From NCBI RefSeq assembly GCF_000024765.1, contig NC_013422.1:2003501-2067500 (forward strand): a DNA stretch of 64,000 bases, in the 5' to 3' direction. A model generated the notes under the pieces. It saw only the letters and a program-made list of their open reading frames with translations. It did no database searches and was not told where the DNA came from. Both the position numbers and the translations under genes were made by a program. Shown piece by piece: positions 36,496-44,988 of the stretch (the first letter of the stretch is position 1; each line of letters starts with the position of its first letter). This DNA is from Halothiobacillus neapolitanus c2 (GTDB lineage: Bacteria; Pseudomonadota; Gammaproteobacteria; Halothiobacillales; Halothiobacillaceae).

Positions 36496-36813
36496 TTACT
36501 CGGGAGCAACCAAAGTAAGCCCCGAACCCGCCCAGTACATTACACCACCTTCAAGGTTATGCAATCCGGTCAGGCCCTGACCGGCCAGAAAATGACATGC
36601 CTGAGCGGAACGGGCGCCGCTGTGGCAGTAGATGACCACATCCTTTTCACTTTTGAATTGGTCGACATTCATGGGGACAAGATGCAGGGGGATCAGCTTG
36701 GCTCCCTGGATGATGCCCCGCGCCGTTTCCGAAGGTCCGCGAACATCAATCAGCAACACCTCGTTGAGGCGGCTCTGCAATTCTTCCGGTGCGATATTCT
36801 TAAAACTGGACAT
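36496..36813 (-). CDS. Single-domain rhodanese
   Basis: This rhodanese of about 105 residues has the active-site loop CHSGAR with Cys63, and LLIDVRGPSE and LEGGVMYW, which mark the fold. Rhodaneses move sulfane sulfur from thiosulfate or persulfides to acceptors such as TusA. The ATG at 36813 (MSSFKNIAP) is preferred; a GTG 12 bases upstream is possible. It is first in the rhd-tusA-dsrE order on the minus strand, three bases before tusA. Confidence 0.9.
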   Translation of the reverse strand: MSSFKNIAPEELQSRLNEVLLIDVRGPSETARGIIQGAKLIPLHLVPMNVDQFKSEKDVVIYCHSGARSAQACHFLAGQGLTGLHNLEGGVMYWAGSGLTLVAPE

Positions 36814-37100
36814 TCCGATACTCACTCAAAACAAATGTAAAAAATTCCAAGGCACTCGCCAAAAACCGGCACCCCTTCATATCTCGTTGAGATTTCGCGC
36901 CTCAAGCCAGCACGCACCCAATCATCGGGGTAATCTCTACCAAACTACTATTGATACCACAATCGATCACACACCCACATCCAAAATATTTTTCATCACA
37001 TACAAATTTCAAATCCCGAGCACAGCCGACATTTGAAAATGTGCGCGACAAGGGAATGCGACTTCAATACCTATCGATCAGCAGCAGGATTACACGAAAA
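36814..37100. other. Intergenic region upstream of the rhodanese gene
   Basis: This is the first part of the 800-base divergent gap between the rhodanese gene and soxX. It should hold the promoter of the rhd-tusA-dsrE unit. It is A+T-rich and contains no gene that I can support, and no clear terminator or operator. Confidence 0.35.
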
Positions 37101-37182
37101 ACCCGTCATTTCCGCGTAGGCGGGAATCCAGCGCCTTGATTTTTCTGGGTTCCCGCTTTCGCGGGAACGACGAATCACGGGT
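37101..37182. repeat. REP-type palindrome pair (REPIN-like element)
   Basis: Two inverted copies of a REP-type sequence face each other: CCGCGTAGGCGGGAATCCAG (ending 37131) and CTGGGTTCCCGCTTTCGCGG (from 37145), each able to form its own hairpin. An outer inverted repeat ACCCGT / ACGGGT (37101-37106 and 37177-37182) bounds the unit. Such CGTCATTCCCGCG-type repeats occur in many copies in some beta- and gammaproteobacteria. No second copy was noticed in this window, and no transposase of the RAYT type is present. Confidence 0.75.
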
Positions 37183-37612
37183 ATTTCGAGGTGCCCAGTA
37201 GCTAAATTCAGGAACAGCACCACCTGAATGAATCAAGATCAACGCACATCCAGCCAGAACATCCCCACGCACATGATTTATCATGAAACTTCAAGCAACC
37301 TGTTGACTCTGTAAATGCCCACGAGGCATTGATCAAAAGTTGTTCTGCTCGGGATAAACATTCAGAATATTGAAAAATATGATGCATTTCATGCAAAACT
37401 CGTGATGTTTGTTTGTTTTTACAAAAATAGCAGACGGAATATCGCCATATCCTAATATTGATCCCAGCTCAGAAACAGAAATAAACCATGTCTGTATAAA
37501 AATTTTTTTATTTGTCTCAAGCCGCATTACTACTAAAGTGATAGGGTCAAATGACAAGAAGACCACCAAAACCATCTTGGCACCAAGCGCGCCTTAAGAG
37601 GAGAGGATGATA
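37183..37612. other. Leader region upstream of soxX
   Basis: About 430 A+T-rich bases precede soxX. A TTGTCT / TAAAGT pair with 16 bases between (about 37515-37542) is a weak promoter candidate, and TATAAA (about 37493) another -10 candidate without a good -35. The open frame at 37333-37575 on the minus strand lacks support. The strong GGAGAGG site just before soxX is listed with that gene. Confidence 0.3.
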
Positions 37613-37993
37613 ATGACACCAAAGATTCAAGCACTAACAAAAGCTGGCTCAGTAATAGCTGTAGCGGCAAGCCTCCTCGTTGCAGGACAGGCCTTTGCAG
37701 CAGACTCGGCCCTCACCAAAAATCAGGAAGAGGGCAAGTCAATTGCCTTTACTAAAAGCGAGGGAAATTGCCTCGCCTGCCATAAAATAGCCGACGGCAC
37801 CCAGCCCGGTAACATCGGCCCAGCCCTGATTGCGATGAAAATTCGCTATCCCAAGAAGCAAGAGCTTTTTGATGTGATTTGGGATCCACGCAAAAAGTTT
37901 GGTCGCGGCGTGATCATGCCACCCTTTGGTGACCACAAGATCCTGACCAAGGAACAGATTGAGAAAGTCGTCGACTATCTGTACACCCTTTAA
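37613..37993 (+). CDS. soxX: Sulfur-oxidation c-type cytochrome SoxX
   Basis: SoxX is the monohaem partner of SoxA; the SoxXA complex links thiosulfate oxidatively to the SoxY carrier in the periplasm. The signal peptide (SVIAVAASLLVAGQAFA) is followed by a haem c motif CLACH (Cys53, Cys56, His57). A late GVIMPPFG supplies the Met ligand. The ATG at 37613 is preferred because GGAGAGG ends six bases before it; the ATG at 37607 is directly adjacent to that site. The stop is 43 bases before soxA. Confidence 0.93.
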   Translation: MTPKIQALTKAGSVIAVAASLLVAGQAFAADSALTKNQEEGKSIAFTKSEGNCLACHKIADGTQPGNIGPALIAMKIRYPKKQELFDVIWDPRKKFGRGVIMPPFGDHKILTKEQIEKVVDYLYTL

Positions 37994-38036
37994 GCGCAGC
38001 GAACGCAAATCAACATTTTACGAGGAGCTCGTTAGC

Positions 38037-38942
38037 ATGAAAAAGCTAGTTACAACATTACTTATTGCCGCCATCGGAACTGGTGTTGGCACTGCTATGG
38101 CCGCAGACAACAACGCCCCATCAGCCGCTAATAATTTCAATCCACTAAACAACCCCAGTGATCCTGCAAAGTTCGCTCAAGAATACCGCGACTATTTTTA
38201 TAAAAATTTTCCGCAGATCCCGCACGATAAGTACAACATGGGTGTGTATGCCTTTGATAAGGATGCGTTCAGCCAGTACCAAGACATGATGCAGTTCCCA
38301 CCTCAGGATGACTACATCGCCGCGGGTAAGAAATTTTGGGAAGACTACCGCCTGCCCAATGGCAAACCCCTCTCTTCATGTGTAGGGGATGCAAAAGGTT
38401 TGCGCGCCAAATACCCTTACTTTAATACCAAGGATGGCAAGGTTCATGATCTGGAATCGGATTTGATTAATTGCCAACTAAACGCCGGGGTGCCTAAGGA
38501 CAAGTCACTGGGTTCCAAAAAGGGGTACAAGGACCTCGCCAATGTTTCTGCTTACCTGTCCAGCATGTCCCAAGGGCTGAAAGTTGATGTGAAAGTCCCC
38601 AACGATCCTAAAGCGGTAGCGGCATTCAACAACGGCAAGCACATGTTTTTCCGCAAAACGGGCCAACTGAATTTCTCTTGCGCCGATTGCCATATGTACC
38701 ACGCCACACAAATGGCTCGATCAGAAACGCTGCATACGGGTATTGGCAACACAACAGGATTCCCTGTTTTCCGTTACAGCAAGCAGGGAATGTTCACTTT
38801 GAACAAGCGCCTGTTTGGTTGCATGCGCGACACGCGCACCATCCCGTTCAAGCAATACTCATCAAATATGCTTGATCTGGAATACTTCTTGGCTTACATC
38901 GATAATGGCCTTGAAATTAACGGACCTGCCCTGCGCAAGTAA
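38037..38942 (+). CDS. soxA: Sulfur-oxidation cytochrome SoxA, monohaem type
   Basis: SoxA carries the catalytic haem of SoxXA. From the ATG at 38037 (MKKLVTTLL, with GAGGAG upstream) it has 301 residues, beginning with a signal peptide ending about Ala23. The C-terminal haem motif is CADCH (215-219), and the Cys ligand that becomes a persulfide is Cys262 (LFGCMRDTRT). The N-terminal domain has Cys115 and Cys146 but no CxxCH, so only one haem is present and the two Cys probably form a disulfide. A terminator follows. Confidence 0.93.
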   Translation: MKKLVTTLLIAAIGTGVGTAMAADNNAPSAANNFNPLNNPSDPAKFAQEYRDYFYKNFPQIPHDKYNMGVYAFDKDAFSQYQDMMQFPPQDDYIAAGKKFWEDYRLPNGKPLSSCVGDAKGLRAKYPYFNTKDGKVHDLESDLINCQLNAGVPKDKSLGSKKGYKDLANVSAYLSSMSQGLKVDVKVPNDPKAVAAFNNGKHMFFRKTGQLNFSCADCHMYHATQMARSETLHTGIGNTTGFPVFRYSKQGMFTLNKRLFGCMRDTRTIPFKQYSSNMLDLEYFLAYIDNGLEINGPALRK

Positions 38943-38960
38943 GCGCACCGACTGAACGAG

Positions 38961-38987
38961 AAAAAGCCAGCGTACGCTGGCTTTTTT
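38961..38987 (+). terminator. Rho-independent terminator after soxXA
   Basis: A perfect stem AAAAAGCCAGCG / CGCTGGCTTTTT with a TA centre begins 18 bases after the soxA stop. Its A- and T-runs on both sides would also serve the convergent dedA gene. Confidence 0.92.
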
Positions 38988-38995
38988 ATTTGTCC

Positions 38996-39748
38996 TCAGA
39001 TCAGGATCATCACACCAATAAAGACGCACCCGCCGATCAACAGTGACAAACCGAAATGACGCAGGATGAACTGAATGATTTCTTCTCGCGTCCGTTCACT
39101 GCGCTGGCGCCAGGAAAAAAAACGGCGCAACAGAAAAAAAGCAGCGATCAGTCCGACAACAATCAGAGCAAGTGCCGGCCCGTACTGATGTGCCCAATTC
39201 AGTAAAGGGCGAATATAACTACCGAAGAAATAGCCCAGAATAATGAACTGGCTGATTCCGATAATCACAGCCGGGGTATTGAAGCGAACAAACGTGCCGT
39301 AGTTCAAGCGAAAAATTCCGGCCAGAGTCGGCGTTATCCAGGATAACGGCCCACTTAAACGCGCAATAAAAACGGCAGAAGCGCCTCGCTTTTCGAAAAA
39401 GGCCACCCCCTTTTCGTAGTTCTCCTGGTGAACCATTCGCCCGATCAATGGCCAATGCTGCAATCGTTCAATCAGGCCATTGCCATAACGATAGCCAAGC
39501 CAGTAGCTCAAGTTGTCGCCCAGAATCCCGCCACTGAACAGAACAAGCATGACCATCCAAACATCGAGAACGCCCAACCCGGCTAGTACGGCTCCCGACA
39601 GGAAGAAAACCTCACCCAGCACAATCAGGGAAAACGGGATCAGCGTTTCAAACAAAGCCCCGCAAAACAGAATGACGTAGGCTGTATGTTGATGTTGTTG
39701 AAGAAAAGGAATCGCCTGCTCGAATGATGCAAGATCAGCGAATGACAT
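38996..39748 (-). CDS. DedA-family membrane protein
   Basis: The 250-residue protein has five or six membrane helices and the DedA/SNARE-associated pattern: FETLIPFSLIVLGEVFFLSGAVL, SGGILGDNLSYWLGYRYG, and RLSGPLSWITPTLAGIFRLNYGTFVRFN (cited in pieces), with the conserved acidic and Arg residues. DedA proteins are proposed lipid carriers or flippases that support envelope integrity. Its start overlaps the glycosyltransferase-fusion stop by 14 bases, so the two genes are coupled, with the transferase read first. Confidence 0.85.
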   Translation of the reverse strand: MSFADLASFEQAIPFLQQHQHTAYVILFCGALFETLIPFSLIVLGEVFFLSGAVLAGLGVLDVWMVMLVLFSGGILGDNLSYWLGYRYGNGLIERLQHWPLIGRMVHQENYEKGVAFFEKRGASAVFIARLSGPLSWITPTLAGIFRLNYGTFVRFNTPAVIIGISQFIILGYFFGSYIRPLLNWAHQYGPALALIVVGLIAAFFLLRRFFSWRQRSERTREEIIQFILRHFGLSLLIGGCVFIGVMILI

Positions 39749-41603
39749 CGTATCCTCGTTTCCGCTTCATCCGCATGGGCATCAGCGCCTCGAACAACCA
39801 TTTCAGGCTTTGCTTCAGATAGCCTTGGGCTTCAAATCGCCGGGTCGATGTCGCCACCTGATCGCTGGGAATATAGAAAAACCGGCCATAGCGACGACAC
39901 TCACTGATGAATGTCAGATCTTCTGCAAAACTCAATTCCGGACGAAAACCGATCCCGCGCGCAATTGGCGAACGCGCCAACTGTATGGAGTAAGAGCTGC
40001 GCGTCAGTCGATGAATCAAGTCATAGGCCCTGAACCACAACCGCACATACACACGATTAACGCTCAGGGGTCGTACACGCGTTGTTCCCACTGCGAGACT
40101 CTCGGAGCCATGCTGATTGATCCAGCGGTTGAACTGACGCAAGGCTTTGGGTGCCAACTGCGTGTCGGCATCACAAAAGATTACCCAATCAGAATGCACA
40201 CTCATGGCCGCCAAGCCCACATTCTTGGCCTTGGAAACGCCCTTCTCGCTTTGCAGAGCACGAATCGACAGGTTGCCGTCAGATAGCGCCGCATACCGTT
40301 CAGCAATCGCCCAGGTTTCATCGGTTGAGCCATTTTCCACGATGATGATTTCCATTCGATTTGCTGGATAGCTTTGTGCAAGGAGACTGTCCAACGTTTC
40401 CGCCAGTACCGCCGCCTCGTTATGTGCGGGCACTATCACCGAGAAAAAGTTCTTGTGGAGCGCATCGCTCATTGATGACTGTATGCGGCGCACCGCTTCC
40501 TGCGTCCGCCAGGGTGCCTCAAAGAGCCGCGTGTCTTCTGTTTGCGCCAAAGCGGCGGCAAGATCGAATGCTTCGGACTGATTCCGGCTGACGAAATATT
40601 TAAGACTACCGAGGTAGTAGCCCAAGTATTCCTGCTCCGTTTGATTCGGCGTTGGAATAAGAAGCGCGCGCTTATCATGCTCGACCAGATCCATCACCGT
40701 GGTGTACCCGGCTCGAGAGATAATGCATTTGGCACGACCGAACAATTCCTGCCTTAGATCACCCGTCGCCAGCGGATGCACTTCGAGATCGTCAGAGAGT
40801 GCGTCCCGATACTGTGCCGGATCAGCGTTCGCATCCCCAAGGACAAAAACCTTCTTGCCGGGCAAAGCTTGCGCCTGCTCAAGCAGATCACGGACAAACG
40901 CCCCCTTGTGCTCGTGCAGATAGCCGCTGATCACGAACAGGTAGTCGATATCCTGCTCAAGCTCCTGATGCGGATAGGACGACAGAATCCCGACATATTC
41001 ACGGCGGGTGTTCTGCAAAACGGGCGTATGTGAAAGATTCCCGGCTAGATTCAGGCTCGGGCAGGGGAAATCCGGAATAAAAATCCGGTCGAACTGCTTG
41101 AGCGCGGCCACGTTGAGGTGATCGCTCATCCAGCTGACTTCCTGCAACCCCTTGGGCGGAATGAAGGCAATTTGATGAGACAGAATGAATGAGGGAACCC
41201 AGCGACTGTACATGCCGTAACGCCCGTCGCTGAATACAAAATCATAATCACAGGCAATGGATTCAAACCGATGGTGTTCTTCGCGGATTCGTCGCCAAGT
41301 GGTGAACAGATCAAGCGCAAGATAAGCGTAGAACCGCCAACCAGTCCCGCGTTCCAGCGGTGGATAATCAGGCCAATCCTGCCATTCGACAGCGGGGTGA
41401 TCGGCCAGCTCCAGGCGCATGAAGGCCAACGCATTGCCCGTTGAAATAACCGTAACCCGGTAGCCATCGGCCAGAAACGCATGGATTAAAACGAGGCTGC
41501 GGGTGGCATGTCCCAGCCCCAGCGAACTCACTGCAAACAGGGCTCTGGGGGAGGCATCCGAATAGTGCTCGGCCCGCGAACAACTCCCAGTATTTACATT
41601 CAT
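39735..41603 (-). CDS. Two-domain glycosyltransferase: MurG-like GT-B fused to a GT2 domain
   Basis: The 622-residue protein joins two enzymes. Residues about 18-375 have a GT-B fold like MurG and related family-28-type transferases: FAVSSLGLGHATRS at the N-terminus and CIISRAGYTTVMDLVEHDKRALLI in the nucleotide-sugar half. Residues about 388-600 are a GT2 domain with FSVIVPAHNEAAVLAETLDSL, IIVENGSTDETW and the metal-binding FCDADTQL. The C-terminus is basic. Such fusions could build a glycolipid on the inner membrane, which fits the coupled dedA gene. Substrates are unknown. Confidence 0.8.
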   Translation of the reverse strand: MNVNTGSCSRAEHYSDASPRALFAVSSLGLGHATRSLVLIHAFLADGYRVTVISTGNALAFMRLELADHPAVEWQDWPDYPPLERGTGWRFYAYLALDLFTTWRRIREEHHRFESIACDYDFVFSDGRYGMYSRWVPSFILSHQIAFIPPKGLQEVSWMSDHLNVAALKQFDRIFIPDFPCPSLNLAGNLSHTPVLQNTRREYVGILSSYPHQELEQDIDYLFVISGYLHEHKGAFVRDLLEQAQALPGKKVFVLGDANADPAQYRDALSDDLEVHPLATGDLRQELFGRAKCIISRAGYTTVMDLVEHDKRALLIPTPNQTEQEYLGYYLGSLKYFVSRNQSEAFDLAAALAQTEDTRLFEAPWRTQEAVRRIQSSMSDALHKNFFSVIVPAHNEAAVLAETLDSLLAQSYPANRMEIIIVENGSTDETWAIAERYAALSDGNLSIRALQSEKGVSKAKNVGLAAMSVHSDWVIFCDADTQLAPKALRQFNRWINQHGSESLAVGTTRVRPLSVNRVYVRLWFRAYDLIHRLTRSSYSIQLARSPIARGIGFRPELSFAEDLTFISECRRYGRFFYIPSDQVATSTRRFEAQGYLKQSLKWLFEALMPMRMKRKRGYDVIR

Positions 41604-41606
41604 TAA

Positions 41607-42125
41607 TTACTGCTCGTTCAATCGTGGCATCAACTCAACCATATTGCATGGCTGGGTACGGAAATCCAACTGAGCATGAATAATTTGATCCCAGGCATCT
41701 CGACAGGCGCTGGTCGATCCGGGTAGCACGAACAGGTAGGTACCGTTGGCAACACCCGAAGTGGCACGGGACTGCAGTGTTGACGTCCCGATCGACTGGA
41801 AGGATAACCACCGGAAGAGTTCACCGAAACCCTCGATTTCCTTGTCGAGCAGAGGTATCACAGCTTCTGGCGTGCCATCGCGACCGGTCAGCCCGGTACC
41901 GCCCGTCGTAATGATCGCCTGGCACTCCGGATCGTGAATCCAGGCCGAAACCACCGCACGAATCGCGTACTTGTCATCACGAACGATCTGCCGGTCAAAC
42001 AACCGGTGCCCACCATCAACCACCCGCCCCTGCAATAGATCACCCGATGGGTCATTCGCAAGAGAGCGGGTATCCGATACCGTCAACACAGCAATATTCA
42101 GAGGGACAAATGCGCGCGTGTTCAT
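41607..42125 (-). CDS. moaB: Molybdenum cofactor biosynthesis protein MoaB/MogA family
   Basis: The 172-residue protein binds molybdopterin through TVSDTRSLANDPSGDLL, ITTGGTGLTGRDGTPEAV and the late ATSGVANGTYLFVLPGSTSACRDAW (in parts). The length and the TGGTG loop match MoaB, and the family adenylylates molybdopterin or assembles its precursor. It lies three bases upstream of the glycosyltransferase-fusion start on the same strand, so transcription is probably shared, though no functional link is obvious. Confidence 0.9.
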   Translation of the reverse strand: MNTRAFVPLNIAVLTVSDTRSLANDPSGDLLQGRVVDGGHRLFDRQIVRDDKYAIRAVVSAWIHDPECQAIITTGGTGLTGRDGTPEAVIPLLDKEIEGFGELFRWLSFQSIGTSTLQSRATSGVANGTYLFVLPGSTSACRDAWDQIIHAQLDFRTQPCNMVELMPRLNEQ

Positions 42126-42150
42126 TCACAAGCCTTCATTCATGAGTGGT

Positions 42151-42390
42151 TTATTCGGGCGGGATGTCATCGGCCGGCAAGCCTTGAGCACATTTTTTAC
42201 AGACCAACGCCTTACCGACCATCGACCGCCTTCCGGCTTCGGTTTCAATCCACGGGCGATTGATCCAAGGTGGTTGATGACGGGTATGCTGATGGTGACC
42301 ACACGCCAATCGGGCGAACCAATCGCCCAACTCATCCCGGTGGAACGACACAATAGCAGAACTGAACGTCTGTTCTGTGACACCTGCCAT
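42151..42390 (-). CDS. DUF3565 family protein
   Basis: The core of this 79-residue protein matches DUF3565: SFHRDELGDWFARLACGHHQH, then TRHQPPWINRPWIETEAGR and a C-terminal VCKKC. The Cys and His residues (CGHHQH, CKKC) suggest a metal-binding zinc-ribbon-like fold. The frame is open further upstream but would overlap rimO heavily, so the Met at 42390, 28 bases after the rimO stop, is chosen. No clear ribosome site is visible. Function is unknown. Confidence 0.75.
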   Translation of the reverse strand: MAGVTEQTFSSAIVSFHRDELGDWFARLACGHHQHTRHQPPWINRPWIETEAGRRSMVGKALVCKKCAQGLPADDIPPE

Positions 42391-42418
42391 GAACGCCGTT
42401 TCGTACCCTAAAGCGCGA

Positions 42419-43783
42419 TCAGTCGCACGGTGAAGCCCAAAGGTCGTGCTCGTCAGCGGCCGTGATTTCAACCTCGACGAAGTCACCAGGACGCACATCG
42501 GTAACGTCCGGCAGAAAGACGACGCCATCGATTTCCGGTGCATCGCCGGGGCCGCGCCCCACAGCGCCGGATTCGTCCACTTCGTCGATCAGAATAGCCA
42601 TGCGCTGGCCTACCTTGACGGCCAACTTTGCCGCACTGATTTCGGCCTGTTTGGCCATAAATCGCTCAAGTCGCTCCTGCTTGAGCGACTCCGGCACCGG
42701 CTTGGCCAACTGATTTGCCGTAGCGCCCTCGACAGGCGAGTAGGTAAAGGCACCGACTCGATCAAGCTGCGCTTCATCAAGAAAATCGAGCAATTGCTGG
42801 AAGTCATCCTCGGTCTCGCCAGGGAAGCCGACGATAAAGGTCGAACGTAAGGTCAGGTCGGGGCAGACATCTCGCCATGTACGGATTCGCGCCAGCACGT
42901 TCTCACTGGAGGCCGGGCGCTTCATCGCCTTGAGAATCCGCGGGCTGGCATGCTGGAACGGGATATCAAGATAAGGCAGAACTAATCCCTCGGCCATCAG
43001 CGGAATGACCTCATCCACATGCGGGTAGGGATAGACATAATGCAGTCGAATCCAGGCATCCATCTGCCCCAATTCGGCCGCCAGCTCCTTGAAACGGGTC
43101 TTGACCGGTTTGCCGCCAAAGAAATCGAGCTTGTAGCGCGTATCCAGACCATACGCGCTGGTATCCTGCGAGACGACCAGCAATTCGCGCACCCCAGCAT
43201 TTACCAAGTTCTGGGCTTCGGTAAGTACCTCACCCACAGGGCGGCTCACGAGATCGCCCCGCATGCTCGGAATGATGCAGAAGCTGCAACGATGGTTGCA
43301 GCCTTCGGATATTTTCAGATAAGCGTAATGCCGAGGGGTGAGTTTGATTCCGACCTTGGATTCGAAATCCGAGACTTCCGTCTGAACGCGAGGCGCTGGC
43401 ATCAAATCGACGAAGGGATCATGCCGTGGCGGCAAATATTGATGCACCGCGCCCATCACTTCGCCGTAAGCCTGTGGACCGGTGATCGCGAGCACGCTCG
43501 GATGTGTCTGACGAATCAGCTCGCCCTCGTCCCGTGCGCCCAAACAACCTGTCACGATGACTTTACCGTTCTCGGTTAAAGCTTCGCCGATCGCATCCAG
43601 CGACTCTTGCGTGGCCGAGTCAATGAAACCGCAGGTATTCACGATAACGAGTTCAGCATCCTGATAATCACTCGATAATGCATAGCCTTCGGCGCGGAGT
43701 TGGGTCAGGATTCGCTCGGAATCAACCAGAGCCTTTGGACAGCCCAAGCTGACAAAACCCACGCGCGGCGAGGATGAACTCAT
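42419..43783 (-). CDS. rimO: Ribosomal protein S12 methylthiotransferase RimO
   Basis: RimO adds a methylthio group to Asp88 of ribosomal protein S12. The three-domain architecture is clear: an N-terminal UPF0004 domain ([32 protein letters not shown] with three cluster Cys), a radical SAM domain with CNHRCSFC, and a C-terminal TRAM domain ([21 protein letters not shown]). It starts [18 protein letters not shown], the RimO-specific N-terminus that distinguishes it from MiaB. The 454-residue length is normal. Confidence 0.96.
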   Translation of the reverse strand: MSSSSPRVGFVSLGCPKALVDSERILTQLRAEGYALSSDYQDAELVIVNTCGFIDSATQESLDAIGEALTENGKVIVTGCLGARDEGELIRQTHPSVLAITGPQAYGEVMGAVHQYLPPRHDPFVDLMPAPRVQTEVSDFESKVGIKLTPRHYAYLKISEGCNHRCSFCIIPSMRGDLVSRPVGEVLTEAQNLVNAGVRELLVVSQDTSAYGLDTRYKLDFFGGKPVKTRFKELAAELGQMDAWIRLHYVYPYPHVDEVIPLMAEGLVLPYLDIPFQHASPRILKAMKRPASSENVLARIRTWRDVCPDLTLRSTFIVGFPGETEDDFQQLLDFLDEAQLDRVGAFTYSPVEGATANQLAKPVPESLKQERLERFMAKQAEISAAKLAVKVGQRMAILIDEVDESGAVGRGPGDAPEIDGVVFLPDVTDVRPGDFVEVEITAADEHDLWASPCD

Positions 43784-43813
43784 AATCTCTGAAACCTAAA
43801 AGTATTATTTGGC

Positions 43814-44152
43814 CTAAATATCGGCTTGGGTATCGACCGATGCAGACGGGGGAACATAATCTTCCAAGCGCCCATCATCGTACTGGATATGAATTTTGAG
43901 ATTATTGCGCTCGACGAATTGCAGCACCGAGTCGAACATCGCAGGGTTCTGGGTTTGCAACTCAGGCTCGATAGCAAGCACTTTCTGCCCGTCCAAAGAA
44001 GCTGGATGCAAGCGGTCGGAAAACACCAGTCGGTGCAAATCAAACGTGGCATCCCAACTGGCCAAACGATCAATCCAGTCACTCGGACGAAAACGCGCAC
44101 CCGATTTTGTAACGGATTCGATGAGATAACGGAAATGCATGGGATCGCTCAT
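43814..44152 (-). CDS. DUF3579 family protein
   Basis: The 112-residue protein shows the DUF3579 pattern: FRYLIESVTKSGARFRPSDWIDRLAS, then the segment LHRLVFSDRLHPASLDGQKVLAIEP and a C-terminal FVERNNLKIHI. The family is small, cytoplasmic and of unknown function, common in beta- and gammaproteobacteria. It lies 30 bases upstream of rimO on the same strand. The region to the divergent asparaginase-like gene (220 bases) holds no further gene. Confidence 0.8.
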   Translation of the reverse strand: MSDPMHFRYLIESVTKSGARFRPSDWIDRLASWDATFDLHRLVFSDRLHPASLDGQKVLAIEPELQTQNPAMFDSVLQFVERNNLKIHIQYDDGRLEDYVPPSASVDTQADI

Positions 44153-44372
44153 AATGAATTCTTTTCTTGAGGTTCGAACCGATCAGCGAATACAGTGCTG
44201 ACAACACGCAACCACCGTAAAGCAAAATCGCTTTGCATTCTAAATTAATTAATAGACAAAAGCACTTGAACATGCACGACGCATTCACTCCAATCGGAGT
44301 TCATCCTCAATTGATTGTCTATATTTTCAATCAGATACCCAATTTCCGACTCAACTGATCGAGCAGAGAAGC

Positions 44373-44906
44373 ATGTCGACATCAAACAGCCCATCGTCAT
44401 TCCCTGTTGTCATCATCAATACCGGCGGTACTTTCAACAAACGATACCAGCCGTTGACCGGTCTACTGACTGTCGCAAACGACGAGCGAACGATCGAAGA
44501 ACTCCTGCATTCAGCTTCGCCAAATCTCGATATGCACCTGATCGGTTTAATCCACAAGGACAGCCTGGATATGACACAGTCTGACCGGGCATTAATTTGT
44601 GCATCCATCCGAAATTCACTCCCTGCATTCAATTCAGCACCCGTCATCATCATTCATGGCACCGACACGATGCATGAAACCGCCCTGTTCCTGGATGAAG
44701 AAAACCTGAACCGGGTCATTGTCATCACGGGAGCCATGCGACCAGCGGAGATTGATCCTGTCGAAGCCTCGCTTCATTTGGGCCTGACACTCGGATTCGC
44801 TGCCGCCAACCCGCCACCCGGTATTTACATAGCCATGCACGGCCGAGTACTGCCTTATGCCGAATATCGAAAAAACCGCACTCTCGGTGTTTTTCAGACG
44901 ACATAG
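44373..44906 (+). CDS. Asparaginase-like N-terminal domain protein (single domain)
   Basis: This 177-residue protein has the N-terminal half of bacterial L-asparaginases: VIINTGGTFNKRYQPLTG with the first catalytic Thr (TGGT, 17-20), HGTDTMHETA with the second catalytic Thr (GTDT, 96-99), and ITGAMRPAEIDP. The C-terminal domain of the usual ~330-residue enzyme is missing, and the stop is followed by a clean terminator, so it is not an obvious frameshift. Similar short forms may be stand-alone proteins. Activity cannot be inferred, because part of the active site in full-length enzymes comes from the partner subunit. Confidence 0.75.
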   Translation: MSTSNSPSSFPVVIINTGGTFNKRYQPLTGLLTVANDERTIEELLHSASPNLDMHLIGLIHKDSLDMTQSDRALICASIRNSLPAFNSAPVIIIHGTDTMHETALFLDEENLNRVIVITGAMRPAEIDPVEASLHLGLTLGFAAANPPPGIYIAMHGRVLPYAEYRKNRTLGVFQTT

Positions 44907-44910
44907 ACGA

Positions 44911-44940
44911 CAAAAGCCCCGCAAAAGCGGGGCTTATTAA
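44911..44940. terminator. Bidirectional terminator between the asparaginase-like gene and soxB
   Basis: The perfect stem AAGCCCCGC / GCGGGGCTT with an AAAA loop (44914-44935) lies eight bases after the asparaginase-like stop and about 50 bases after soxB read from the other side. On the minus strand it is followed by TTTTGT, on the plus strand by TATTAATTT, so it works better for soxB. Confidence 0.8.
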
Positions 44941-44988
44941 TTTCAAGAGCGCGGCTTCAACTTAGCGCTGAAGCCATCTGTCCTAGGC

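Noticed and set aside
37333-37575. 80-codon open frame upstream of soxX
   Set aside because: No ribosome site or family resemblance; the region is A+T-rich with stops in the other frames.
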